In this document: positions 1-7,900 of the stretch, piece after piece
Layout: every line of letters begins with the position of its first letter
Position numbering within the stretch: position 1 is the stretch's first letter
NCBI GenBank assembly: GCA_046728075.1
Contig: JBKPDV010000150.1
Span: 1 to 13,268, forward strand
DNA length: 13,268 nt
Reading direction: 5' to 3'
DNA from: JBKPDV01 sp046728075
GTDB lineage: Bacteria; Acidobacteriota; Thermoanaerobaculia; UBA5066; Gp7-AA6
Translations under genes and position numbers: made by a program
The notes under the pieces: model-generated
Seen by the model: only the letters and a program-made list of their open reading frames with translations
The model's database searches: none
What the model was told of the DNA's origin: nothing

Positions 1-82
1 CGTCGGCCGGCGTCTGAGCGGGAGCAGAGAGAGCCGTCGCGAGCCCGAGCGCGAAGGCGAGGCAAGCCGCGGCCTTCCTCAG
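1..82 (-). CDS. 5' end of an exported protein (partial, leaves the window)
   Basis: After the cytochrome stop codon, a different minus-strand frame encodes what looks like a Sec signal peptide: an RKAAA basic start, a hydrophobic core LAFALGLATAL and an A-x-A type cleavage region SAPAQ, then TPAD at the window edge. The start is uncertain. A CTG at 82-80 overlaps the preceding TGA (CTGA), in the manner of coupled ATGA junctions. The only standard alternative I found is an in-frame GTG at 112-110, which would add ten residues. No ATG lies in this frame near the junction. Position and strand make it the next member of the formate dehydrogenase operon, so a further periplasmic redox protein is a reasonable guess, but nothing of the mature protein is visible. 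Confidence 0.5.
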   Translation of the reverse strand, partial: MRKAAACLAFALGLATALSAPAQTPAD

Positions 83-1563
83 TGCGTGCTCATGCTCACG
101 ATGCGGTCCCACACGCCGAGCGTCTTCAAAATCTCCGGCGACGACTCCTCCTGGGCCAGCACGTTGTGGCAGGTCTCGCAGTCCTGACCGATCCGGCTCT
201 TGCCGCCCGGCGTTACGTGCGACCCGTCGTGGCACCGGAAGCAGCCCGGAGAGCTCGTGTGCCCGAGGTGTGTGGGGTAGCTGCCCCACGTCACCTTCAG
301 CTCCGGATAGACGTTGCGCTCGTAGACGGCGAGGATCGCCCGCCCGGCCGACTCGATTTCCCCGCGGCGCTGCGCGGCGAGCTGCGGATAAGTCTGAGCG
401 TAGAACCCCGAGATGGCCGCCGGGATCTTGCGGGCGGCGTCCTCGTGGCTCGCGTACTCGGCCTTCACCGCGGCGAGCGCCTGCTTCTTGATGAAGGGCA
501 GGTTCGCCGGTATCTGCCCGAGCGCGAGCGCGCGGTCGAGAGCGCGGTCGGCCGGGTAGAGCTCGTGCGTCGCGCGGTTGTGGCAGTCGACGCACTGCAT
601 CGTGTGCTTCTCGAGACCGGCGACCTGCTCCGCCTTCGTCCCCTCCGCGAGGTAGGTCCGTGTCTCGCCGGTCTTCGTGTTCCGCCACTCGACCCAGGGA
701 ATGGTCTCGCGCTTCGGGTCAGAGGCGTAGCGGATCTCGAAGCCGCCGGCGAAGTGGGAGTGGTGGATGCCCTCCATGTGGGTGCCCCCGACGAGCATCA
801 TTAGCACCGTGTAGGAGGGCGAGGTCGCCTCGTCCGAGGCGTAGGACGGGATGACGACGAGCCGGCTCCCGACGACCTTCTCCGCGAAGTGGCAGCGCTC
901 GCAGGTCACGTCCGACGGCACGAGGCGGCCCGAGGCGAGCCCGGCGGTCGGCGGCTTCGGAAAGGTGTCCGTGACTTCCTCCCACAGCTGCCGCGTCCCG
1001 TTCATCTTCGACTGGATCCAACCCTTCTGGCCGGGTGCGACGTGGCATTCCGCGCACTCGACGCTCGCGTGGGAGGAGTCCTGGTGCGCGACGAACTGAG
1101 GACGCTCGGAGTGGCAGGTCGCGCCGCAGAACTGGGGCGTCTCCATGTAGTGGATGGCCCGGTAGGTCGCCTGGGTGCCAACGAGGAGATTGACGCCGAG
1201 CGTGACCGCGAGGAAGACGACGAGCCGCCGGCGCGTCGTCTCGACGTTCACCGTGCCGGCGTCGAGGCGCTCGCGGATCCGGCGGCGCCCGACCACGACG
1301 CCGAGCGCCACGCACGCGAGCCCGGCGAAGAAGAGGACCGGCAGTACGAGGTACAGGACCAGGCCGGCCCACGGGTTCTCGTGCTCCGCCCGGGCCGCAG
1401 GAAGGAAGAACAGCCAGGTGCTGAGAGCGGTGATGACGAGGACGAGGCCGAGCCGCGTCAGCCAGTGGCTCGTCAGCAGCACGAGCCCCGGCCGGTCTCG
1501 CGGCGAGGCCGAATCGGCCGGCGGGCCGCCCTCAGGACCGTGGTGCTCTTGGTCGTCGCTCAG
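79..1563 (-). CDS. Membrane-anchored hexaheme cytochrome c (NapC/NirT-like multiheme family)
   Basis: Predicted electron carrier between the membrane and periplasmic partners. Numbering from the internal GTG (1482, 467 residues): three membrane segments at about 9-29, 39-63 and 87-105, with a basic cytoplasmic loop (GRRRIRER) between the second and third, placing the rest in the periplasm. Six heme sites follow: CGATCH at 119-124 (an unusual CX3CH), CAECH 143-147, CERCH 194-198, CVDCH 297-301, CFRCH 414-418 and CETCH 435-439. Several free histidines (THMEGIHHSHF, about 234-243) could be distal ligands. I chose the CTG at 1563-1561 as start because AAGGAG lies just upstream and the frame is open through a polar 27-residue extension. 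No ATG, GTG or TTG occurs in frame between the upstream in-frame stop and the GTG at 1482, which has no good ribosome site. That gives 494 residues. It lies 16 bp after fdhE and probably takes electrons from the formate dehydrogenase module or the quinone pool. Confidence 0.85.
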   Translation of the reverse strand: MSDDQEHHGPEGGPPADSASPRDRPGLVLLTSHWLTRLGLVLVITALSTWLFFLPAARAEHENPWAGLVLYLVLPVLFFAGLACVALGVVVGRRRIRERLDAGTVNVETTRRRLVVFLAVTLGVNLLVGTQATYRAIHYMETPQFCGATCHSERPQFVAHQDSSHASVECAECHVAPGQKGWIQSKMNGTRQLWEEVTDTFPKPPTAGLASGRLVPSDVTCERCHFAEKVVGSRLVVIPSYASDEATSPSYTVLMMLVGGTHMEGIHHSHFAGGFEIRYASDPKRETIPWVEWRNTKTGETRTYLAEGTKAEQVAGLEKHTMQCVDCHNRATHELYPADRALDRALALGQIPANLPFIKKQALAAVKAEYASHEDAARKIPAAISGFYAQTYPQLAAQRRGEIESAGRAILAVYERNVYPELKVTWGSYPTHLGHTSSPGCFRCHDGSHVTPGGKSRIGQDCETCHNVLAQEESSPEILKTLGVWDRIVSMSTH

Positions 1564-1569
1564 CGGATT

Positions 1570-1575
1570 CTCCTT
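1570..1575 (-). promoter_or_regulatory. Ribosome binding site supporting a CTG start
   Basis: Minus-strand AAGGAG ends 6 bases before the CTG at 1563-1561, in the short gap after the fdhE stop (1580-1582). It is the only strong Shine-Dalgarno match I found between fdhE and the cytochrome. It lies almost 90 bases upstream of the alternative GTG at 1482, too far to serve it. Confidence 0.55.
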
Positions 1576-1579
1576 GCGG

Positions 1580-2407
1580 TCAGACTGCGGAGGCCTGGAG
1601 ATCGAACAGCGATCCGGCGAGGCGCTTCAAGCCGCGGTCGCGGGCAGCGAAGTCGAGGTGGAGGGACGTCCAGTCGGCGAGCAGGACGTCTTCGCCGCCC
1701 TGCCCGGCGTAGGTCTTCAGGTACCCCCGGCACGACTCGCAGTGGTCGATGCGCAGCCCTCCCTCCCCGTCGACTGTAATCACGGCCGCTCTCTGCATGT
1801 CGTGCTCGCAAAAGGGGCAGGTCGTCCGGATGTAGTGCCAGCGTGTCCGGCAGGAGCCGCAGGAGAGGCGCCGGATCCGGCTCGATTCGGCCTCCACGAG
1901 CTGGGCCATGGCGGGCGGCCATCCGCACGTCGGGCAGTACGGGCGCTGCCATCGATCCTCGTCCCGCCAGGCGGCGAAGGCGTTCACGACCGGCGAGAGG
2001 TACCGCGCCGCCGCGGTCCACCCGAGGTATCGAAGAAGCCCGGGAGCCGGCAGATCGAAGGACGCATCCCCGAGCAGCGAAGCGGCGACACGGCGAGGCG
2101 CCCCGGGCGTCCGGCGCAGTCCGGCCGCGAGCTCGGAGAGACCGGCGATCGGAGGATCCAGCGAGGCACTCGACGAAAGGCGTTCGACGAGCTCCACGGT
2201 CATCTTCCCTACGGTCTCGAGATCGACTCCGGCTGCGGAGCTGTGGAGCAGGGGTGTGCCCGCGGCGAAGTCTCCGGCGTAGCGCTCCCACGCGGGAATC
2301 GGCGCGACGGGAATCTCGATTTCGTCCGCCGCCCGGTCGACCCGGGACGCGAGCTCCGCCAGCGGCCGCAGGTACGGCCGTCCGGCGAGCCACGCGTCGA
2401 GGGTCAT
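1580..2407 (-). CDS. fdhE: Formate dehydrogenase accessory protein FdhE
   Basis: FdhE is a cytoplasmic rubredoxin-like protein needed to produce active Tat-exported formate dehydrogenases; in E. coli it binds the catalytic subunit before export. This copy has 275 residues, a little shorter than the usual roughly 300. The identifying feature is four CxxC pairs in the C-terminal half: CPTC at 158-161, CGSC at 183-186, CPFC at 197-200 and CESC at 223-226, the iron-binding knuckles of the family. The YCPTCGWPPAMAQL and CEHDMQRAAV stretches match the family style. The ATG at 2407 is 4 bases after the stop of the upstream fusion gene and lacks a strong ribosome site of its own, so translational coupling is likely. 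Its place within the fdh operon agrees with the function. Confidence 0.92.
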   Translation of the reverse strand: MTLDAWLAGRPYLRPLAELASRVDRAADEIEIPVAPIPAWERYAGDFAAGTPLLHSSAAGVDLETVGKMTVELVERLSSSASLDPPIAGLSELAAGLRRTPGAPRRVAASLLGDASFDLPAPGLLRYLGWTAAARYLSPVVNAFAAWRDEDRWQRPYCPTCGWPPAMAQLVEAESSRIRRLSCGSCRTRWHYIRTTCPFCEHDMQRAAVITVDGEGGLRIDHCESCRGYLKTYAGQGGEDVLLADWTSLHLDFAARDRGLKRLAGSLFDLQASAV

Positions 2408-2411
2408 CGGG

Positions 2412-4613
2412 TCAGGCCATCTCTCTGGCGGCGGGTGCGTGAGTCACGTTCTCCTTCGGCCGCAGCGGCATCAGACGCGCGGCGAGGCCGTAGAGGAAGA
2501 TGGTCGCGGCGATCAGGCCGAGCGAGATGCTCCACTCGACGACCGACGGGAAGTACGACTTCGGGGCCGTCCACGGCATCGGGCCGTTGAACTCCATCGC
2601 GAAGAGGACGACGTTCATGCGGTTCAAAACGATGCCGAACGCCGCGAGGAACGTCCCGAGGAAGAGCGTTCGGGGGTTCGAGCGAAGAGACGACTTGCCG
2701 AGAAGGATGAGCGGAACGATCCCGCACAGCAGGATCTCGACGGCGAACAGGCCTCCGCGCTTGGTTCCGGTCACGGCCCCGATGAGGTATCCCCGGAAGG
2801 TCATGTCGCCCAGCCGGACGACGAGGTACGCCACGAGAGACCAGAAGGTGATCTGGGCCATCGCTGCGAGCGGAGCGATGGGAAGCGTGCGATGCCAGCC
2901 TCTCGCGATCGCAAACTCGACGAGGACGACGACCGCCGTTCCCGCGACGATCGAGGACAGGAAGAAGTTGATCGGCAGAATCGGCGTCCACCAGTTCGGT
3001 CCGAGCTGCCGGAACATGAGGAGGTAGAGGGAGCCGAGCGAGCTCTGGTGCATCGTGGAGAGGGTCACGGCTGCGATCGCCAGCATGATCGGCTCGCCCC
3101 GTAACCCTGCCGAGCGGAAGAGGTACGCGAGCCCGAAGAAGACGACTGCTGCGAGCGCGGTGTAGACGAGGTTTCGGGACATCATGAAGATGAAGAGCGC
3201 CGTTGCGATGCCGACGTAGTAGCCGGCGTACTTCCGCCAGGCCTCCATCGCCCGGGTCAGGCCCCAGCGTTCGAAGGGGATCGGCAAGAATTCGAGCAGC
3301 AGGATCGTGACGTAGAGACCGACGCACCAGGAGACTTCGAACATGGCCGAGTGATCCGGCGACTGCAGGCCGAGCTGGTAGAAGTGCCACGGCAGACCCA
3401 GATCGGCGATCAGCGTCACAGTCACGAACGAGTAGGAGAGCAGTCCTATGAGCACGGCTGTCCGGCCGAGCCCGTAGAGGTCTTTTCGCTGAAAGACGTA
3501 GATCAGGCCGGCGGAGCAGAACGCTCCCGCGGCGACGGCGATCCACACCAGGTCGAACAGGATCCAGAGACCCCACGGGTACGTGTTCGAGAGATGGGTG
3601 CTGCCGCCGAGGCCCAGGGCGAAACGGGCCACCATCGCGCCGCCGCAGAGGGCCACGAGGAGCAACATGACCCAGTTGAAGGGCGTCAGGAGCTTGTGCG
3701 GGATCGTCTCGAACTCGACGTGGTGGTCGTCGGCGTGAGCCGCCGTCGCGACCGAAGAGACCCTCTTCTTGAATTTCGTGTAGGCGGCGCCGAGCACGGC
3801 GCCCAGGAGCAGGACGGCGGGAGGAACGGCCTTCAAGGCCGTGGCCGTCCAACTGGGGAACGGTTTCTCCCCGACGTCGGGGAAGCCGAGGCTCGAGAAC
3901 GGAACGCCCGCGAGGTAGAGCACGCTCGTGCCGCCGGCTTCCTTCTCCCCATAGATGTGGTTGACGTAGCGCTCCGGCCTCGCGGCCATGCGGCGCTTCG
4001 CTTCGGTGAGCATCTCCTCTCGCTCCCCGTACCGGAGGGCGTCCGCCGGGCACGCCTTCACGCAGGCCGGCACGCCGATTCGTTCGAGAAAACCGCTGAC
4101 GTCCGCCTGAGCGAGAGGCTGGCCGTTGAAGGCGCTCGGCGCCGGCTGGCTGGTCCGGTCGACGCAGTGCGTGCACTTCTCGATCTTCGGCGCCAGGGAA
4201 TCCCACTCCGCTGTCGGCACGTCCCACGGACAGGCCAGCATGCAGTAGCGGCAGCCGATGCACTTGGCCGCGTCGTAGCTGACCGGACCGTCCGGCTGCG
4301 CGTAGAGAGCCGTGGTCGGGCAGGCCGACGCGCACGCCGGCTCCAGGCAGTGGAAGCAGCGCCGCATCACGAAGGAGGACTTGAAGCCCTCCGACGATTT
4401 CGGATCGGGCGTCTCGTGGAATGAAATGAGGGTGTAAGTCTTCGACGACAGGGTGGCCGGATTCTGGAATCCGAGCTGGTCGTTGAACTCGGTCAGCTCG
4501 CCCTCCCGGTCGTTCCACTGCTTGCACGCGACCTGGCACGCGCGGCAGCCGATGCAGTTGGTGACGTCGACGAGTGTGGTCTTGATGGGACCGCGGGTCG
4601 CGGGCGTGCTCAT
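2412..4613 (-). CDS. Fusion of formate dehydrogenase Fe-S subunit (FdnH/HybA type) and NrfD/HybB membrane subunit
   Basis: A 733-residue protein that should carry electrons from the catalytic subunit into the membrane. Residues 1-230 form a four-cluster ferredoxin module with 16 cysteines in the FdnH/HybA order: C20/23/26/30, C86/89/94/98, C118/121/124/128 and C147/150/184/188. A helix at about 264-281 followed by FKKR matches the C-terminal membrane anchor of FdnH-type subunits. Residues about 310-715 are highly hydrophobic and resemble NrfD/HybB/PsrC quinone-interacting subunits; the YPWGLWI segment (345-351) is typical of HybB-like proteins. In well-known enzymes these are two separate polypeptides. 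The ATG overlaps the stop of the catalytic gene (ATGA, 4610-4613) and is preceded by GAGGGAGG. No separate signal peptide is present, as in other subunits exported together with a Tat partner. NrfD proteins carry no heme, unlike the cytochrome b FdnI, so the electron exit differs from E. coli formate dehydrogenase-N. Confidence 0.9.
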   Translation of the reverse strand: MSTPATRGPIKTTLVDVTNCIGCRACQVACKQWNDREGELTEFNDQLGFQNPATLSSKTYTLISFHETPDPKSSEGFKSSFVMRRCFHCLEPACASACPTTALYAQPDGPVSYDAAKCIGCRYCMLACPWDVPTAEWDSLAPKIEKCTHCVDRTSQPAPSAFNGQPLAQADVSGFLERIGVPACVKACPADALRYGEREEMLTEAKRRMAARPERYVNHIYGEKEAGGTSVLYLAGVPFSSLGFPDVGEKPFPSWTATALKAVPPAVLLLGAVLGAAYTKFKKRVSSVATAAHADDHHVEFETIPHKLLTPFNWVMLLLVALCGGAMVARFALGLGGSTHLSNTYPWGLWILFDLVWIAVAAGAFCSAGLIYVFQRKDLYGLGRTAVLIGLLSYSFVTVTLIADLGLPWHFYQLGLQSPDHSAMFEVSWCVGLYVTILLLEFLPIPFERWGLTRAMEAWRKYAGYYVGIATALFIFMMSRNLVYTALAAVVFFGLAYLFRSAGLRGEPIMLAIAAVTLSTMHQSSLGSLYLLMFRQLGPNWWTPILPINFFLSSIVAGTAVVVLVEFAIARGWHRTLPIAPLAAMAQITFWSLVAYLVVRLGDMTFRGYLIGAVTGTKRGGLFAVEILLCGIVPLILLGKSSLRSNPRTLFLGTFLAAFGIVLNRMNVVLFAMEFNGPMPWTAPKSYFPSVVEWSISLGLIAATIFLYGLAARLMPLRPKENVTHAPAAREMA

Positions 4614-7600
4614 GCTCGCCTCCCTCGGGCCGCCGGCCGGATGCCGGGAGGCGCCGAAGCCTTTTCGATGTTGACGAGGCAGGCCTTCGTTTCCTGAGTT
4701 CCCGCGCCGGGATCGGTCGCGTCGATCGTGACATGGTTGACGCTCGCTCCGGGCGACAGCCCGGCGAAACCCCAGTTGTAGGGCATCCAGACGACCGTGA
4801 CCTCGCTGCCCTGCACCTTCAACGGCTTCATGCGCGGCGTCACCAACGCCTTCACCGTGAGCTCACCGCGCGCCGAAGAGACCTTGACCCAGTCGCCAGA
4901 CTTCAGTCCGAGCTTCTTCCCGAGACTTTCAGGAATCTCGATCACTGGCTCGGGGACGAGCTCGTTCAACCACGGAATGTTGCGCGTCGAGGAGCCGCCG
5001 CACCAGTGCTCGGCGACGGTCGACGTCATCAGGACGTACGGATACTTGTCGACGGTGCCGACGGGCTGATGCGACTTGACCCGCGGGTACTTCAACGTCG
5101 GGTTGCTCTTGACTTTCGGGTGGAGCAGATTCTCGACCGGGCTCTCGACCGGCTCATACATCTCCGGCAGCGGCCCGTCCTTCGGAACGGAGCCGACGTC
5201 GCGCGGGATCGGGCTGTCCCGGTCCTTGCTGTCCTGGGTGGCCTTCTCGTCCGGGTCCCTGTAAACGGCGGCGAAGAGCCGGCCGACTCCCTCCGGGTTC
5301 ATGTGGAAGGCGCGGACGCCGTTGGGCGTTGTCGGCCCGTCGGTCATTTTCGGAACGTCGGGCAGGTCGTAGCCCGTCCACTTGCCGGCCTTCTCGTCCC
5401 ACCAGACGATGGGCTTCGAGTCCGGGTAGGGTTTGCCGTTCTTGTCGCAGGACGCGCGGTTGTAAAGGATGCGCATGTTGTTGGGCCACGTCCAGGCGAA
5501 GCCCGGGTAGATGCCGAGGTTGCCCGGGTCGGACTTCGAGTCGCGGCGCTTGGAGAGATTGACGCCTCCGCCGAAGACGCCCGCATAGAGCCAGGCGCCC
5601 GAAGAGGTGGAACCGTCCGGCTTGAGGTCCGCGACTTTCGAGACGAGATCTCCTGCCTTGAGATTGGACTCCGGGATGTCCTTCAGCGCGAAGCCGTTCA
5701 TCTCCTTCAGGACGTCTTCCGCGGAGAGATAGGTCCAGGCGGCTTTCTTGATCGGCTCGTCCTGAGGCGCCCGCGACTCGTGCACCAGGTCGCGCACGCG
5801 GCGGAAAATGTAGTCGACCACTTCGCCGTCGGGCAGGGCGGTGCCGGGAGGCTTCACGGCCGCGTTGCGCCACTGGATCAAGCCGCCCGAGTTGGTGATC
5901 GTGCCGTTCTTCTCCATGAAGAAGGCGGCAGGCAGGAGGAAGACCTCCGTCTGGATCGACTTCGGGTCGGCGCCGGGCCGCTTCCAGTAGGTCGCCGTCT
6001 CCGTCTCCCAGATCTCCTGGACGATCATCGTCTCGAGCTTGTCCAGCCCGGCGAAGACGAGCTTCAGGTTGGGCGAGGTGACCGCGGGATTCTGGCCCAC
6101 GATCCACAGCATCTTCAGCTTGCCGGCGAGGACGTTTTCTGCGATCGAGTTGGCGCCGTAGTTTGTCGTGCCCTTCTTCGGAAGCCAGGAGTAGCAAAAA
6201 TCGTTTTCGGGAGTAGCCGCATCGCCGTAGAAGGCCTTCAGCATATTGATGAGGAAGCGGCGGTCGCCCGTCCCGTTCTTCCTCGTGTACGCCTCGAGCG
6301 TGGGCTCCGTGGCCGAGGGGTAATCCATGTACCCCGGGAGGTAGTTGTTCAAGACGCCCATGTCGCAGGCGCCCTGCACGTTCGGCTCGCCGCGCAGGGC
6401 GTTGACGCCGCTGCCCGGTTTGCCGAGGTTTCCGAGCAGGAGCTGCAGGATCGTGAAGGCGCGGATTCCCTGGATGCCGGTCGTGTGCTGCGTCATACCG
6501 AGCGCGTAGAGGATCGTCCCCGGCCGGTTCTTCGCCATCATCTCGGCGATCTGCTGGATCTGCGCGGCGGGGATCCCGGTGATGCGCTCGCCCGTTTCGA
6601 GGGTGTACCTCGAGACGAACGTCTTCAGTTTCCCGAACGCACAATGCGGGTCATCCAGGCTCTTCGCGAGCTTCGGCTTTCCCTTACCGTCGAGCTGATA
6701 ACCCCAGGTCTTCGTGTCGTAGGCGTGTTTCGCCTCATCGTAGCCGGAGAAGAGCCCGTCCTTGAAATCGAAGCCCGGATCGATCAGGAGGAGGGCATTC
6801 GTGTGAGTCGTGACGAAATCCTCGTCGTAGAGCTTGTGGACGAGGATGTGGTTGATCATCGTATTCAAGAGAGCCGCGTCGGTGCCCGGGCGGATGCGGG
6901 CGTACATGTCGGCGGCCGCCGACGTTCGCGTGAAGCGCGGATCGACGTGGATGATCTTCGCGCCGTTCTCCTGGGCCTTGCGGATCCACTTGAACGCCAT
7001 CGGATGGTTCTCGGCGACGTTGGACCCCTCGACGAGGATCATCTTCGCGTGCTGCATGTCGACCCAATGGTTGGTCATCGCCCCCCGACCGAACGCGGCC
7101 CCCAGACCGGGGACCGTGGGGCTGTGTCAAAGTCGGGCCTGGTGCTCGACGTAGGGGATGCCGAGGATCCGTGTCGCTTTCTGGAAGATGTAGCACTCCT
7201 CGTTGGTATTCTGCGCGCCGCCGAGGAACGCGATCGCGTCCGTCCGGTTGACCGGGACGTCCTTGCCGTCCACCTTCTCCGTCGCGATCCAGGTCTCGTC
7301 GCGGGTCTTCTTGATCTTGCGGGCGATCTTTTCGGCAGCGTCCTTCCAGGAGATGTCCTCCCAGTGGTCACTGCCCGGCGCCCGGTACTTCGGCGTCTTG
7401 AGCCGGTTGGGCGAGGCGTGCGTCGCGAACATCGAGATGCCTTTGACGCACAGCGAGCCGCGGTTCACGATGTGGTCGTAGTCGCCCTCCATGGCGATCA
7501 GCTTCCCGTCGCGGACGGCGGCGATCATTCCGCATCCGCAGGAGCAGAAGTTGCAGGAGGTCGTGAATTCGCGCACGTCCGAGAGCTTGAGCTTTTCCGT

Positions 7601-7768
7601 GGCGGCCTTGACCGCGGGAACGTCGATGAACCCGTCGAGCGCGAGCCCCGCGCCTCCGCACAGGGTCAGCTTCAACAGATTCCGGCGGTCGAGGATCGGT
7701 TCGCGCGAGACACCGGCGGGCGGCAGAGGCGGGTTGGGAACTTCGGGAGAGTCGGGAGTTCTGTCCAT
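4610..7768 (-). CDS. fdnG: Selenocysteine-containing formate dehydrogenase, catalytic alpha subunit (Tat-exported)
   Basis: Oxidises formate to CO2 at a bis-molybdopterin Mo/W centre and passes electrons to the Fe-S subunit. With UGA at 7129-7127 read as selenocysteine (residue 214), the frame is continuous for 1052 residues, close to E. coli FdnG/FdoG (about 1015). Features in order: twin-arginine signal DRRNLLKLTL (R28 R29) followed by a hydrophobic stretch; [4Fe-4S] ligands C72, C75, C79 and C107 with the conserved Lys109 after the last cysteine; Sec214-His215 in a context (QARLUHSPTV) matching FdnG; FGRGAMTNHW right after it; RGEPNVQGACDMG from Arg459; and a C-terminal cofactor-binding domain ending in GAGTQETKACLVNIEKA. 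The start is the ATG at 7768, with GAGAGGAG 7 bases upstream. An in-frame ATG at 7789 lies inside the candidate promoter -10 and has a poorer site. Ignoring recoding would split the gene into false pieces at 7127-7789 and 4610-7078. It heads the operon. Confidence 0.95.
7096..7129 (-). promoter_or_regulatory. Selenocysteine UGA codon (7127-7129) and bacterial SECIS hairpin (7096-7116)
   Basis: The hairpin recodes the UGA by recruiting SelB with selenocysteinyl-tRNA. Downstream of the UGA, the minus strand forms a continuous 8-bp stem: CGGUCCCC (7116-7109) pairs with GGGGGCCG (7103-7096), including one G-U pair. The apical loop is GGUCU (7108-7104). The GGUCUG core starts 18 bases after the UGA, the same spacing I recall for E. 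coli fdhF/fdnG. The E. coli bulged U is not obvious here. Selenocysteine machinery (selA, selB, selC) is not in the window and must be encoded elsewhere. Confidence 0.88.
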
Positions 7769-7788
7769 AAGAGTGCTCCTCTCCCTCA

Positions 7789-7817
7789 TTTATCCCCCAC
7801 CGAAAAGGGGCGGCCAA
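7789..7817 (-). promoter_or_regulatory. Candidate sigma70-type promoter of the fdh operon
   Basis: On the minus strand, TTGGCC (7817-7812) and GATAAA (7794-7789) are separated by 17 bases, each matching 4 of 6 positions of the -35 and -10 consensus. The predicted transcript would begin just downstream of the upstream ATG (7789-7787), leaving a short leader with the GAGAGGAG site before the ATG at 7768. This supports the shorter start for the catalytic subunit. By-eye match only. Confidence 0.3.
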
Positions 7818-7848
7818 GTTGGACCAAAGTGCCAGTGCCGGCGCCGAC

Positions 7849-7897
7849 GCCCGGGAGTCGCTCGCATCACGGCGGCCAAGGCCGCGAGCGCCCGGGC
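7849..7897 (-). terminator. Long imperfect inverted repeat after the phospholipase-like gene, possible terminator
   Basis: Nested complementary arms flank the centre: GCCCGGG (7849-7855) with CCCGGGC (7891-7897), GCTCGC (7860-7865) with GCGAGC (7884-7889), and a central GCGGCC-AA-GGCCGC palindrome (7872-7885) that overlaps the inner arm. It starts 4 bases beyond the stop codon of the gene at 7901-9949 and lies before the fdh promoter region. That is where a terminator separating the two transcripts would sit. No U-run follows the repeat, so it is not a classical intrinsic terminator. Confidence 0.35.
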
Positions 7898-7900
7898 GAA

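Noticed and set aside
2404..4734. Minus-strand open frame of 776 codons overlapping the Fe-S/NrfD gene
   Set aside because: It is out of frame with the gene carrying all 16 cluster cysteines and membrane helices. Its translation is Arg/Pro-rich and featureless.
7127..7789. Truncated formate dehydrogenase or pseudogene ending at the UGA
   Set aside because: The downstream frame continues without a shift, the codon sits exactly at the selenocysteine site, and a SECIS hairpin follows.
7820..7840. Sigma54 promoter suggested by TGGCAC upstream of the fdh operon
   Set aside because: The GC expected at the -12 position, ten bases after the GG, is missing (CA instead). No other phase fits.
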